Below are positions 8,170 to 16,595 of a DNA stretch of 64,000 nucleotides, piece after piece. The position numbers were made by a program, and so were the translations under genes. The notes below the pieces were generated by a model that was not told the DNA's origin, did no database searches, and saw only the letters and a list, made by a program, of their open reading frames with translations. Source of the DNA: Sphingorhabdus profundilacus (GTDB lineage Bacteria; Pseudomonadota; Alphaproteobacteria; Sphingomonadales; Sphingomonadaceae); contig NZ_SDWJ01000002.1 of assembly GCF_009769755.1 (NCBI RefSeq), positions 992,001-1,056,000 of the forward strand, written 5' to 3'. The number at the start of each line of letters is the position of its first letter. Positions within the stretch are counted from its first letter, which is position 1.

Positions 8170-9102
8170 ATGCAAAAAACCGCGCTCCTTTTGACAACAC
8201 TGCTGTTTGCGACACCGGCGACTGCCGAGAATGCGGCGCCTTTCCAAAATGCCGACACCGGCCGGAATTATCGCAGCCTGCAACAGGCTGTAGATTCGAT
8301 ATCCGACGGGGAAGGCAGCATCATCATCGCGCCGGGAACGTATAGGCAATGCGCGATCCAGACCGCCGGCGTGGTCGCATTTCGCGCATCGGTACCCGGG
8401 CAAGTGATATTCGATGCGGTGACATGCGAGGGCAAAGCAGCACTCGTCCTGCGCGGTCAAGCCGCCAGCATCGACGGCATCATTTTCCAGAACATGCGCG
8501 TGCCCGATGCCAATGGGGCAGGCATCCGGCTGGAAAAAGGTAATCTGACGGTCACCCGTTCCATTTTCCGGAACAGCGAACAGGGCATATTGACCGCCGA
8601 CGACCGGTCAGGGTCTATTCGCATAGACCGCTCCACCTTCACTGGCCTTGGCCGCTGTGACCGAGGGTTAAGCTGCGCGCACAGCATCTATATTGGCGGT
8701 TATGGGTCGCTGACCATCACCAACAGCCGTTTCGAACGCGGCAATGGCGGGCATTATGTCAAAAGCCGCGCAGCACGGATCGCTGTTACCGACAATGCCT
8801 TTGATGACACGCGGGGGCGGGAAACAAATTATATGATCGACCTGCCCAATGGCGCGGTTGGCAACATAGCGCGCAACATATTTGTGCAAGGGGCGAGCAA
8901 GGAAAATTACAGCGCCTTTATCACGGTGGCCCCCGAAGGCCGCCAGCAATCAAGCGTTGGCCTCTCGATCAGCGCCAATGAAGCGAGCATAGCCCCCGGC
9001 GTCGACCGTCAGACCGTGTTTTTGGCCGACTGGTCAGGCGACCGGATCGCGCTAGGCGGGAACCGGCTCGGGCGCGGGCTGAAGCCATTCGAGCGGCGGT
9101 AG
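8170..9102 (+). CDS. secreted right-handed beta-helix repeat protein
   Basis: The 310-residue product has a signal peptide (MQKTALLLTTLLFATPATA, cleavage after residue 19 or so). The mature part begins with YRSLQQAVDSISDGEGSIIIAPGTY, the typical opening of a parallel beta-helix, in which a coil of short strands is capped by a helix. Repeating coils with N, S and I at regular positions follow (GIIFQNMRVP, LTVTRSIFRNSEQGI, LTITNSRFERG, IAVTDNAFDD). Such folds occur in polysaccharide lyases, epimerases and surface proteins. Seven or so cysteines are spread through the coils. No catalytic pattern is recognisable. It stands alone between metH and the brnTA module. Confidence 0.8.
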   Translation: MQKTALLLTTLLFATPATAENAAPFQNADTGRNYRSLQQAVDSISDGEGSIIIAPGTYRQCAIQTAGVVAFRASVPGQVIFDAVTCEGKAALVLRGQAASIDGIIFQNMRVPDANGAGIRLEKGNLTVTRSIFRNSEQGILTADDRSGSIRIDRSTFTGLGRCDRGLSCAHSIYIGGYGSLTITNSRFERGNGGHYVKSRAARIAVTDNAFDDTRGRETNYMIDLPNGAVGNIARNIFVQGASKENYSAFITVAPEGRQQSSVGLSISANEASIAPGVDRQTVFLADWSGDRIALGGNRLGRGLKPFERR

Positions 9103-9451
9103 TTCCGGCGCAAGTTGACACTAAATTGACACCTGAACGCCGCTGCTCTCCCTGCTTTTTCTTGGAACACTGTGCCGCTGCTCCGGCGTCATGCGGTTTG
9201 TTTCACGCGAAGAACGCGACGATTTTGAAGAGCGCAGCTCGTGTCATAATCTCTATCCTCGACAAATGGATAGATGAGTTCAAGGGGCTGCGCCGCACTC
9301 CATAATGGAACCTTTGCGAACTAACCGGGCATGCAGGCACGATCGAATTTCGAGCCATCTCGACACTGAGAAAGAGCCGCGCCAGTCCATGCGGACCGGC
9401 CAATCTACGCTCTCAAATCAAATCCTACATTGCAAGGGGAGGAGGCCGTCT
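9103..9451. other. 349-bp gap without a supported gene
   Basis: The stretch lies between the stops of the beta-helix gene (plus) and brnA (minus). It contains a short direct repeat (TTGACAC twice, 11 bases apart, near 9114-9132). Frames of 60-70 residues exist on both strands but have no ribosome binding site or recognisable motif. It could be the scar of a lost accessory gene next to a toxin-antitoxin module. Confidence 0.4.
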
Positions 9452-9724
9452 TTAATGCGCCGCGATCCATTCCTTCAATGCCTTGTCGATGCGCGCTTGC
9501 CAGCCGGTTCCAGTGGTGCGGAAATGGTCGATAACATCGCGCGAAAGACGAATCGTTGTGCTCACCTTGGTGGGCGCTTTCTGTTCTCCCCGACCGCGTA
9601 TTGTTGCCGCAAGGTCCGGAAAGGCTTGATCGAATGGAACGGCCTTTGCAAAATCGTCGGCGGTCCATTCGGGATTGTCGCTGACGGCGGCGAGGTCATC
9701 CGCTGAGTATTTCTTTTTGCTCAT
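9452..9724 (-). CDS. brnA: BrnA-type antitoxin
   Basis: The 90-residue protein has the BrnA architecture: a flexible acidic N-terminal half (SDNPEWTADDFAKAVPFDQ) that wraps the toxin, then a ribbon-helix-helix DNA-binding part (KVSTTIRLSRDVIDHFRTTGTGWQARIDKALKEWI). The antitoxin neutralises BrnT and together they repress their own promoter, as known for the Brucella pair. It is encoded downstream of the toxin with a 4-base overlap, the toxin-first order that is usual for brnTA. Both partners appear intact. Confidence 0.9.
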   Translation of the reverse strand: MSKKKYSADDLAAVSDNPEWTADDFAKAVPFDQAFPDLAATIRGRGEQKAPTKVSTTIRLSRDVIDHFRTTGTGWQARIDKALKEWIAAH

Positions 9725-9966
9725 GCCAGTAAACTCCTTTCCCGGCGGTTGGCGGGGCGGACAGATACAATCGAGATGCCCTCTCTGCCCAGCACCACAA
9801 AAATGACTACGATCATACCGTCCATTTCGCCGATAGCGGCATAACGCCCGTCCTTGGCTGGACGCACAATCGCTGAAAGGAAGAAATCTTCGTCGATATC
9901 GGCAAAATCGATTCCATGCTTGTCGATATTCGCCAGCCGCTTTGGTTCGTCCCAGACGATGATCAT
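9721..9966 (-). CDS. brnT: BrnT-type ribonuclease toxin
   Basis: The 81-residue protein matches BrnT toxins: WDEPKRLANIDKHGIDFADIDEDFF at the N-terminus, a central GRYAAIGEMDGMIVVIFVVLG sheet and the C-terminal SVRPANRRER with the Arg-rich end. BrnT has a RelE-like fold and cuts RNA, stopping growth under stress. The initiator ATG at 9966 sits 5 bases after a -10-like TACAAA and no Shine-Dalgarno is present. The gene overlaps brnA by 4 bases. No inactivating change is visible. Confidence 0.9.
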   Translation of the reverse strand: MIIVWDEPKRLANIDKHGIDFADIDEDFFLSAIVRPAKDGRYAAIGEMDGMIVVIFVVLGREGISIVSVRPANRRERSLLA

Positions 9967-9971
9967 ATTAT

Positions 9972-10000
9972 TTTGTAGTAACGATTAAATCGGATGTCAA
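9972..10000 (-). promoter_or_regulatory. brnTA promoter with palindrome in the spacer
   Basis: Minus strand: -35 TTGACA (10000-9995), 17-base spacer, -10 TACAAA (9977-9972), then 5 bases to the brnT ATG. The spacer contains CGATTTAATCG, an 11-base palindrome suited to the ribbon-helix-helix antitoxin. The layout implies a leaderless transcript. Confidence 0.6.
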
Positions 10001-10005
10001 GGCTG

Positions 10006-10332
10006 TCAATCAGCATTGTATTCCTGTAATTCCTGAGCTTCTGTAGCGACTTTATCTCTATTGATCACATATCTGATTACGCCGACAGTAAATGAAACGC
10101 TCAAGGCAGCTATTACAAAAAACGAAAAAATGAATGCGGCCAGTCCGTTACCTCCCCCTCCATAATCCGGTTGGCTAGCGAAATGTTGCCACGTCAAACC
10201 TGTCAGAATTGGTGATGAAATGAGAATCGAGAAAACAAACAGTCCCAGTATTCTCTTAGGTACGATAAGCGCTACTGTTACTGGTAGAATTATCACTGCT
10301 ACTATAAAAATTCCAAGGTAAAGCAATTCCAA
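10006..10332 (-). CDS. hypothetical small membrane protein
   Basis: The 108-residue product is mostly hydrophobic: segments at about 3-25 (LYLGIFIVAVIILPVTVALIV), 30-47 and 65-90 (AAFIFSFFVIAALSVSFTVGVI) give three likely transmembrane helices. A glycine-rich turn (DYGGGGNG) separates the second and third. The C-terminal 20 residues are polar and acidic. It lies just upstream of brnTA on the same strand, but brnTA has its own promoter. The base composition is more A/T-rich than the surrounding DNA. I do not recognise a family. Confidence 0.55.
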   Translation of the reverse strand: MELLYLGIFIVAVIILPVTVALIVPKRILGLFVFSILISSPILTGLTWQHFASQPDYGGGGNGLAAFIFSFFVIAALSVSFTVGVIRYVINRDKVATEAQELQEYNAD

Positions 10333-10428
10333 TCTCCTTGCAAAAGCTCCCTTAGAGGCTAAACTTCAAACACGAAAACATCGTCCGGCTTCGATCTTCG
10401 GAGTGCATCAGCCGTAGTGACATGTAAC

Positions 10429-12162
10429 TCACCGCCCCTGTGCCCGCCACCTTCTTACCACGCGCTCCAATATCTCGCTTTCGCCACCGGTTTCCTGCCA
10501 AAGTACGCTGAACAGCGGGTCTTCGGATGCCGGGCGCTTTTCTTCCTCGAGATTGTCGAGCGCCACGCGGATGGGAATGCTGACACCTTCACCGCAGATG
10601 ATGCATTCGCGGTTACGCAGTGCCGGGATGGAATCGAGAAAGCCGCGGGCACCTTCGGGCATGGCGGCGCGGACAAAGGCCTGGTCGCGGTCATTGTTCA
10701 GGCGCATCGAGATGATCGTGCCGCATTGCGACAACACACCTTCGGCCAGATCGGACGGACGCTGCGTGATGAGGCCCAGCGACACGCCATATTTACGGCC
10801 TTCCTTGGCGATCCGTTCCAAGATCGAGCGCACGGCGCTGGATTTGGATACGCGGTCGGACGGAATGTATCTGTGGGCTTCTTCGCAAACCAGCAATATC
10901 GGGCGTTGCGGTTCGTTGCGCGACCAGATGGCATAGTCAAAGACAAGCCGCGACAAAACGGCAACCACGGTCGAGGTAATGTCGGATGGAACGCCCGACA
11001 CATCGATAATCGAAATCGGCTTGCCGCCCGATGGCAGGCGGAAAATCTTGCCGACAAAATCGGCCATCGTGTCACCCACCAACATACCGGAGAACATGAA
11101 ATTATAGCGCGGATCGGCCTTTAGCTCTTCAATCTTGCCCTTTAACCGCATGAACGGTGCGCTGTTGGTGGCCTTGTCCAATTTGCCCATTTCGGTCTGG
11201 ATGATGTTGGTCAGGTCAGATAACAGATAAGGGATTGGTGCGTCGACGGTCAGCTTGCCGATGCTTTCGGCAATCCGGTTCTTGGACCGGGCCTGCAGCA
11301 GGCATCGCGCTAAAATATCGCTGTCGATTTGCTTGTCATCGCCGGTGGATGTTACGAAGACTTCGCAATGTTCGGCAAAATTCATCATCCAATAGGGCAT
11401 CGCAAGGTTGTTCACATCGAACAAAGCGCCATTGGTCTTGAATGCCGCGGAATATTCGCCGTGCGGATCGATCATGACGATATGGCCTTCGGGCGCGATA
11501 TCGCAAATCTTGTGCAGAATGAGCGCGGCGCTCGTCGACTTACCGGTACCGGTCGACCCTAATAGGGCAAAGTGCTTGCCCAGCATGGCATCGACATAGA
11601 GCGCGCCCCTGATGTCCTTGGTCGGGAAAACAGTGCCGATTTCGACATGGGCGCGGGCATCGGCGGCATAGACCTGCTTCATATCTGGGCTAGAAACCGC
11701 ATAAACCTCGCTTCCTGGAACCGGATAGCGCGTCACACCGCGACGGAAATTGTAAATTTTTCCTGTCAGTTTTTCTTCATCGCCTTCGCCCAGAAAGTCC
11801 ACGGCCGCCAATATGACACCCTGTTCGCGTTCATGCAGCTTTTGCGTGCGGATACTCGCGAGCAGCCATGTGCTTCCGACACGGATCTTGATCTGGCTAC
11901 CGACCTGACCAGCCATCGCTATGCTTGGGTCGTGATGGCCCATCAAGTCGCTTAAAACGCCTGCATCCAAAGTGACCTGTGAGCTTGAACCCGCGATTTC
12001 CATAACGAAACCAATATGGTGCAATATGGGACCATTGGCTGACTCCGGCGCGGCGGTGCGTGCGGCCGGGGCCATTGCGACGGGTCCGGCACTGGCAACC
12101 GACATGCCACCACCGTCCAGTGGTTGCGCCGAAGAAAATGGGTGAGTGCCGCTAATATCCAT
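10429..12162 (-). CDS. HerA-like DUF87 ATPase
   Basis: The 577-residue protein has a HAS-barrel-like N-terminal region (about residues 45-170), then a P-loop ATPase domain with Walker A GSTGTGKST (202-210), IDPHGEYSAAF and Walker B ILLVCEEAHRY, and an arginine-bearing LGLITQRPSDL segment. This is the domain order of HerA, a hexameric ring ATPase that in archaea and bacteria moves DNA, often with the nuclease NurA; no NurA gene is seen nearby. The first 40 residues are low-complexity. ATG12162 is preferred to an upstream start at 12282, which would overlap the next gene by 38 bases. Many bacterial members are orphan; a role in DNA repair or phage defence is possible but not shown. Confidence 0.88.
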   Translation of the reverse strand: MDISGTHPFSSAQPLDGGGMSVASAGPVAMAPAARTAAPESANGPILHHIGFVMEIAGSSSQVTLDAGVLSDLMGHHDPSIAMAGQVGSQIKIRVGSTWLLASIRTQKLHEREQGVILAAVDFLGEGDEEKLTGKIYNFRRGVTRYPVPGSEVYAVSSPDMKQVYAADARAHVEIGTVFPTKDIRGALYVDAMLGKHFALLGSTGTGKSTSAALILHKICDIAPEGHIVMIDPHGEYSAAFKTNGALFDVNNLAMPYWMMNFAEHCEVFVTSTGDDKQIDSDILARCLLQARSKNRIAESIGKLTVDAPIPYLLSDLTNIIQTEMGKLDKATNSAPFMRLKGKIEELKADPRYNFMFSGMLVGDTMADFVGKIFRLPSGGKPISIIDVSGVPSDITSTVVAVLSRLVFDYAIWSRNEPQRPILLVCEEAHRYIPSDRVSKSSAVRSILERIAKEGRKYGVSLGLITQRPSDLAEGVLSQCGTIISMRLNNDRDQAFVRAAMPEGARGFLDSIPALRNRECIICGEGVSIPIRVALDNLEEEKRPASEDPLFSVLWQETGGESEILERVVRRWRAQGR

Positions 12163-12244
12163 TGCCGATTTGCCCTTTATGATGGGCCCGACCCTAATGT
12201 CAGAAAGTAAAGATATATTTACTATCGGAAGCGGTGATTTGGCG

Positions 12245-13009
12245 TCATATCCGCTGGAAGATAAAGCCGGCAAACCAGCCAAGCAGCAGCGAGATAAGAA
12301 CCGCCATGGTGCCGTAAAATAGCGAATAATCCTTGGCCAAAATTGTCACCAATTGTTCAAACCCGGTTTTTCGCACGCGCACTTCGACCTTGTCATCGGC
12401 AACAATGACGCGGCCATCACGGATCAGCAAGGTTTCTGCGACATAGGTGCCAACGGGGACACTGGATGGAATTTTCAGGCGGGCCCGGTACAATACTTGA
12501 TCGGTAATTTCGACCGAGCCTGCCTCTTGCCGGAACAGGCCGTTTCGTTGTTTCAGATCGACAAGGCCATTGCTGAAGCGCCGCTGTTCCTTGGCATCAA
12601 CTTCGCCGCTGGGGGAAAGTTGCAATTTATCGAGACCAAGTTCGTAAATCGCAGCAGTCTTGCTGTCGACGATGCTGCTTAAGGGACGCGACGAAGCGAT
12701 TGCATAATAAGCAGGGACTGACCTGAAATCACTGCTGTCAGCATTTATCCAGATACCGGCAATTTGCCGTTTTTCCCGCAAAGTGATCGGTCGCGCAGGG
12801 CCACGGAGCACGACCGCAACGTCGACCTGTCCTTCAGGCGCGACGCCGCGCGGATAAATAATGGCTCCAAAAAGCAACAATTCTGCTCCGGTGAAACCGG
12901 ATTGGATGTTGATCTGTCGTTGCGATACATCAGGGACCAGTTTGGGCACCGCCTGCCCGGCGGCGGCAATCGGTAACATCGCCAAAATCAGAGCCAGCAA
13001 CCATCTCAT
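12245..13009 (-). CDS. TIGR02186 family membrane-anchored protein
   Basis: The 254-residue product has an N-terminal signal peptide (MRWLLALILAMLPIAAAGQA) and one C-terminal transmembrane helix (about 230-251: GTMAVLISLLLGWFAGFIF). The domain between is predicted to lie in the periplasm. It begins VPKLVPDVSQRQINIQSGFTGAEL and matches the alphaproteobacterial TIGR02186 family, which has no assigned activity. Its ATG overlaps the stop of the TauE/SafE exporter gene by 4 bases, and the two families are regularly adjacent, so it is probably an accessory subunit of that transporter. Confidence 0.85.
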   Translation of the reverse strand: MRWLLALILAMLPIAAAGQAVPKLVPDVSQRQINIQSGFTGAELLLFGAIIYPRGVAPEGQVDVAVVLRGPARPITLREKRQIAGIWINADSSDFRSVPAYYAIASSRPLSSIVDSKTAAIYELGLDKLQLSPSGEVDAKEQRRFSNGLVDLKQRNGLFRQEAGSVEITDQVLYRARLKIPSSVPVGTYVAETLLIRDGRVIVADDKVEVRVRKTGFEQLVTILAKDYSLFYGTMAVLISLLLGWFAGFIFQRI

Positions 13010-13920
13010 AAGGCCTGTACCGTATAGATTTCGTCAGGCCGCCATCCCAGACCCAGCGCCATACGGATGGCAACCAGCAGAACAATCGCGGCAAGCAACA
13101 GCCTTAGATATTCCGGCCGCATCCTTTGCGCCAGCCGCGCGCCAATTTGCGCGCCGGTTACGCTTCCAATGAGAAGAAAGACTGCGAGCACAATGTCGAC
13201 GGCCTTGGTCGTAAGGCTATGCATCATAGTCGACGCCATCGTTACAAAAAGTATCTGAAATAGCGACGTGCCGACAACGACCTGCGCCCCCATTCCAAGG
13301 AGGTAAAGCATGGCGGGAACCATGATAAAGCCGCCGCCGACGCCCAGCAACATCGTCATGATGCCGGTGATAAAACCCAGGATCAGGGGTGCGAGGGGCG
13401 AAATATATAATCCCGACCGGTAAAAGCGCCATCGCATAGGAAGGCTGGCAACCAGAGGATGATGCCGTCGTTTGGCCGCAGGCAGTGGCCTGCCCGCCCG
13501 CACTGCCAGAACGCTCAACAGGCTTTCTTTCGCCATTAACCCGCCAATACTTCCCAGCATCAGGACGTATAATATGTTGATGACGGTATCTATCTGACCC
13601 AAGGCTTCCAGAATCTCGAAAATCGCGGCGCCGGCGGCGGTGCCCATCATGCCGCCGACGACCAGTACCGCACCCATCTGAAAGTCGACGCCCCCGCGCT
13701 TCATATGTGCAAAAACGCCTGAAACGCTGGCTCCTGTAACCTGTGTGGACGCAGACGCCGCGGCGACAGTTGGCGGAATGCCGTAAAAAATGAGCAGGGG
13801 CGTCGTCAGAAATCCTCCACCGACACCAAACATGCCCGACAACATGCCGACCGCACCACCCAACAGGATGATAACAAGGGCATTGACTGACAAATTGGCG
13901 ATGGGAAGATAGATATCCAT
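13006..13920 (-). CDS. TauE/SafE (TSUP) family anion exporter
   Basis: The 304-residue integral membrane protein has the duplicated TSUP motif: GMLSGMFGVGGGFLTTPLLIFYGIPPTVAAA in the first half and GFITGIMTMLLGVGGGFIMVPAMLYLLGM in the second. About eight transmembrane segments are expected. TSUP members move sulfite, sulfoacetate or related anions; the ion cannot be read from sequence. It is co-transcribed with the TIGR02186 gene (4-base overlap). No sulfur-oxidation genes are near. Confidence 0.9.
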   Translation of the reverse strand: MDIYLPIANLSVNALVIILLGGAVGMLSGMFGVGGGFLTTPLLIFYGIPPTVAAASASTQVTGASVSGVFAHMKRGGVDFQMGAVLVVGGMMGTAAGAAIFEILEALGQIDTVINILYVLMLGSIGGLMAKESLLSVLAVRAGRPLPAAKRRHHPLVASLPMRWRFYRSGLYISPLAPLILGFITGIMTMLLGVGGGFIMVPAMLYLLGMGAQVVVGTSLFQILFVTMASTMMHSLTTKAVDIVLAVFLLIGSVTGAQIGARLAQRMRPEYLRLLLAAIVLLVAIRMALGLGWRPDEIYTVQAL

Positions 13921-13973
13921 AAGCTGATATTTAGGACCCTAACCCGTTTTCGGGACGGGATAAAGACCGCGCC

Positions 13974-14987
13974 TTAGAAACTGGTGGACAAGGTGACGGC
14001 AGGGCCGCTTGCGGGTGCTGCATCACCAGCGATCCTGATCCGCCAATCGGCACTGATACGAAATTGTGCGTCGGCAATTTTGAAGTCACTTTTGATGGTC
14101 GGACCTGCATCGATACGGAACAAACCGGTTTGCCCGCCACCCCAAATCCCGATGCCGGGTACGAAAGGGGTGGCACCCAATTTTCGATCTACACGCGCGC
14201 TTAGGTCAAAAAAGGGGCCGCCCTGTTTTCCTGATAAAAGCCCTGCCTGAAAATAGCTTTCAAAATTGGATTGCCGAGGCAGTCCAAAGGATTTCCCACC
14301 CGCCAGATAGGCTGCAAAAGCGTCGGTTTGGTGGTTCCTAAAGCGGCGTTCAAAGATCAGTGAAACTGGAATCTTGCGGGCGGGCTTCCAACGCAGCCCA
14401 GCCGCCAGTTCCCGTTCATCGGGTGTATCATGTGCAATGGCGCCCCTTATTTGCAGTGCAGTTGTTGGTTCAGACTCGCCTGAGCGCGGTCGATGCATCG
14501 ACAAAGCTGCAACAAATCCGCTCTGGCTGCCGCCATATTGACCGATGGTCGAAACCCCGTTTTTTGGCGATCGCGTCCGGAAGAAGCTGTAGCCATAAAG
14601 GGTAAATGGCGAAGGCGGGGTTTTCGATGGCGGCGGCAGGAAAAATTCACGAAAATGGTCTGCCGGGCCGGGCGGAAACTCGGCAATCGACATATCCACA
14701 AATTCTCTGTCAAGTCGGCCTTCGCTTTGCACCAATTGGAATTCGTCTTTCGTTAGAATCGGTGCGCTTGACGGTAAAAATGGTCGATCATTTCGAGCCA
14801 CATTCGTGCTGTGATGTGTCTCGGTCGGCGGCATCAGGCGATGCTGCTTTTGTATCATTCTTGGCCCATGCATGTGCGGGCGGGGTCCGCTCTGGTCCAC
14901 TGGCGCGATCTGGGCGACCATCGTGATCCTGGCAGCAAGCCAGGTTGCGGACAAAACAGCCAAAAAACCAAATTGTCGTCCGCGCAT
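13974..14987 (-). CDS. secreted or outer-membrane protein, possible NfrA-like partner of the glycosyltransferase
   Basis: The 337-residue product starts with a hydrophobic segment (about 6-27) that could be a signal peptide. After a polar, proline-rich region, residues about 150-337 alternate polar and apolar residues like beta-barrel strands and the chain ends in TLSTSF, an aromatic C-terminus usual for outer-membrane barrels. The segment AYLAGGKSFG..., then WGGGQTGLFRIDAGP, recalls the C-terminal domain of phage N4 receptor component NfrA. The ATG follows the stop of the NfrB-like gene by one base, so the two are one operon. This partner call is inference from context plus weak similarity. 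No Shine-Dalgarno is obvious, suggesting coupling. Confidence 0.55.
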   Translation of the reverse strand: MRGRQFGFLAVLSATWLAARITMVAQIAPVDQSGPRPHMHGPRMIQKQHRLMPPTETHHSTNVARNDRPFLPSSAPILTKDEFQLVQSEGRLDREFVDMSIAEFPPGPADHFREFFLPPPSKTPPSPFTLYGYSFFRTRSPKNGVSTIGQYGGSQSGFVAALSMHRPRSGESEPTTALQIRGAIAHDTPDERELAAGLRWKPARKIPVSLIFERRFRNHQTDAFAAYLAGGKSFGLPRQSNFESYFQAGLLSGKQGGPFFDLSARVDRKLGATPFVPGIGIWGGGQTGLFRIDAGPTIKSDFKIADAQFRISADWRIRIAGDAAPASGPAVTLSTSF

Positions 14988-14988
14988 T

Positions 14989-16380
14989 TCAGTCGAGGCC
15001 GGCGCGTGCGACCGGTACAATACTATGGTCCGTCTTGTCCCATTGCAAAGGCGCGCCGAAACAGTGACGCAAATAGGTTTTGAATGCCCGCCGTGCCGAC
15101 AGAATAGCGATGAGATTTGCAATCACAACGCGCGGTATCGATAGCAAAGCTTCGGCTGGCCCGTAGATTGAGGCCACAAAAGCCGCTCGGACCCCCAAAC
15201 GCCAAAACAGAAACATCGCATTTACGAGCAATATATTGGCCAGCATCGGAGGCATTGGCGCGACGGGCAACATATTTGCCGTCGTGAAGCAGAGTTCGAC
15301 CAGCAAAGATGCAAGGCCCATATAGGCTGTAAGCATTACAAAAGCTGCGAAAATGGATCTGCGGTCGTGCAGGAGCATCCATTTTTGCGCGATGCCGCGT
15401 TGCCAGCCCAATCGGTCCCAACCTGCAAAAGCAATGCCGGTTAACCAGCGTCCTTTTTGGCGTATCGCTGCGGGCAGAGTTTCGGGAAAGCAAGATCGAG
15501 TTCCCACAAGCCGACCGTTACGACCGGTCCATCGCGCCATGGTCGTGCGCCCGCCTGCTGCACCAATCCGCAAGCCCAATTCATAGTCTTCGGTCAGGCT
15601 GCTCTCGTCGAACGGTTTATTACCGGCCTGGGCAGCAATCCGGCCGAGCACGGATCTTTCGATGGCACAGCCGACACCTGCCAAGGGCAGGGCCGCACCT
15701 AAAACCTCTCGCACAATCATGGTCTTCCCATGCGATTCAGCAAATTCGTCACAATAATGCCCGCTGACCCATACGGACCCCGGGGTTCTGACAGGTATCA
15801 CTGGCAGTTGGACCGCAGCAAATGCGCCGATCAGCTGGTCGAAGATGGCAAGCTCTTCGGGATGGACTGCATCTTCGGCATCATGCAGGACAATCGCTTT
15901 AACTTTAAACTCCTCAGCGGTCTCTTCCTCGATCATAGCCTTCCACAGTTCGTTCAGGCAGTCTGCTTTTGTGGTAGGTCCATCATGGTGCAGCAATACC
16001 GGACGAATATTCGGGGCGTGTTTCGCCACCTGCATTATTGTCGAAAGCGATGCTGGATCATTGGGATAGCAACCAACATATATGCGGTAACGACAAGGGC
16101 TGTCCTTCCAACTGTTCAAACAGTTTTCCAGCATGGTCCCGATCACCGCGCTTTCGGCCCATGCCGGTACAAAAACGGCCATGCGTCCGCTGTGATCGTG
16201 GACGGGCAATTCTTGTCGCGCGAGAGCACTTGGCGGCCTGAACCGCCGATATACGCAAGTGCCAGCCCATATCAGGTCGATGCAAACATCATCAATTGCG
16301 CCCACAAGAAACCAGAACGCGCCGAACAACATCAACTCGTTTCGGGCGGCTTCGAAAATTGCGATTGCCTGTGGGGTCAT
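14989..16380 (-). CDS. NfrB-like inner-membrane family 2 glycosyltransferase
   Basis: The 463-residue protein has a transmembrane segment near 15-40 (LFGAFWFLVGAIDDVCIDLIW), then a cytosolic GT2 domain: VFVPAWAESAVIGTML, YVGCYPNDPAS, GPTTKADCLNELW, the metal-binding LHDAEDAVHPEE, SGHYCDEFAESHGK, acceptor-site SLTEDYELGLR and RQKGRWLTG (QxxRW). Several helices follow (about 365-445). The order and wording of motifs match NfrB, the inner-membrane glycosyltransferase that makes a surface glycan used by phage N4. ATG16380 is chosen; a start at 16506 is possible but lacks motifs. Processive exopolysaccharide synthesis is likely; the sugar is unknown. Confidence 0.82.
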   Translation of the reverse strand: MTPQAIAIFEAARNELMLFGAFWFLVGAIDDVCIDLIWAGTCVYRRFRPPSALARQELPVHDHSGRMAVFVPAWAESAVIGTMLENCLNSWKDSPCRYRIYVGCYPNDPASLSTIMQVAKHAPNIRPVLLHHDGPTTKADCLNELWKAMIEEETAEEFKVKAIVLHDAEDAVHPEELAIFDQLIGAFAAVQLPVIPVRTPGSVWVSGHYCDEFAESHGKTMIVREVLGAALPLAGVGCAIERSVLGRIAAQAGNKPFDESSLTEDYELGLRIGAAGGRTTMARWTGRNGRLVGTRSCFPETLPAAIRQKGRWLTGIAFAGWDRLGWQRGIAQKWMLLHDRRSIFAAFVMLTAYMGLASLLVELCFTTANMLPVAPMPPMLANILLVNAMFLFWRLGVRAAFVASIYGPAEALLSIPRVVIANLIAILSARRAFKTYLRHCFGAPLQWDKTDHSIVPVARAGLD

Positions 16381-16595
16381 GATGCCATTATCTTCTAATG
16401 TAGCGATCGGGCAGCGCGCCGCTGCGTGGACACAAGCGACTTTTTCCAAAATAAATGAATATTTTTCATTTGCTAAGCAGCTAACTATGCCCCTAAACAT
16501 TGTCAAGCTATGTAAAAAGACAAAAGCAGGTTAATTGCGCGAATGCGTGTAGCTCGACTTGCAATGGTTGGGGGCGGGCGGCATAGACAAGCCAG

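Noticed and set aside
9203-9403. 66-residue minus-strand frame in the brnA gap
   Set aside because: No ribosome binding site, no recognisable motif.
10417-11124. 235-residue frame on the plus strand over the HerA-like gene
   Set aside because: Antisense of the ATPase, which has Walker motifs on the minus strand.
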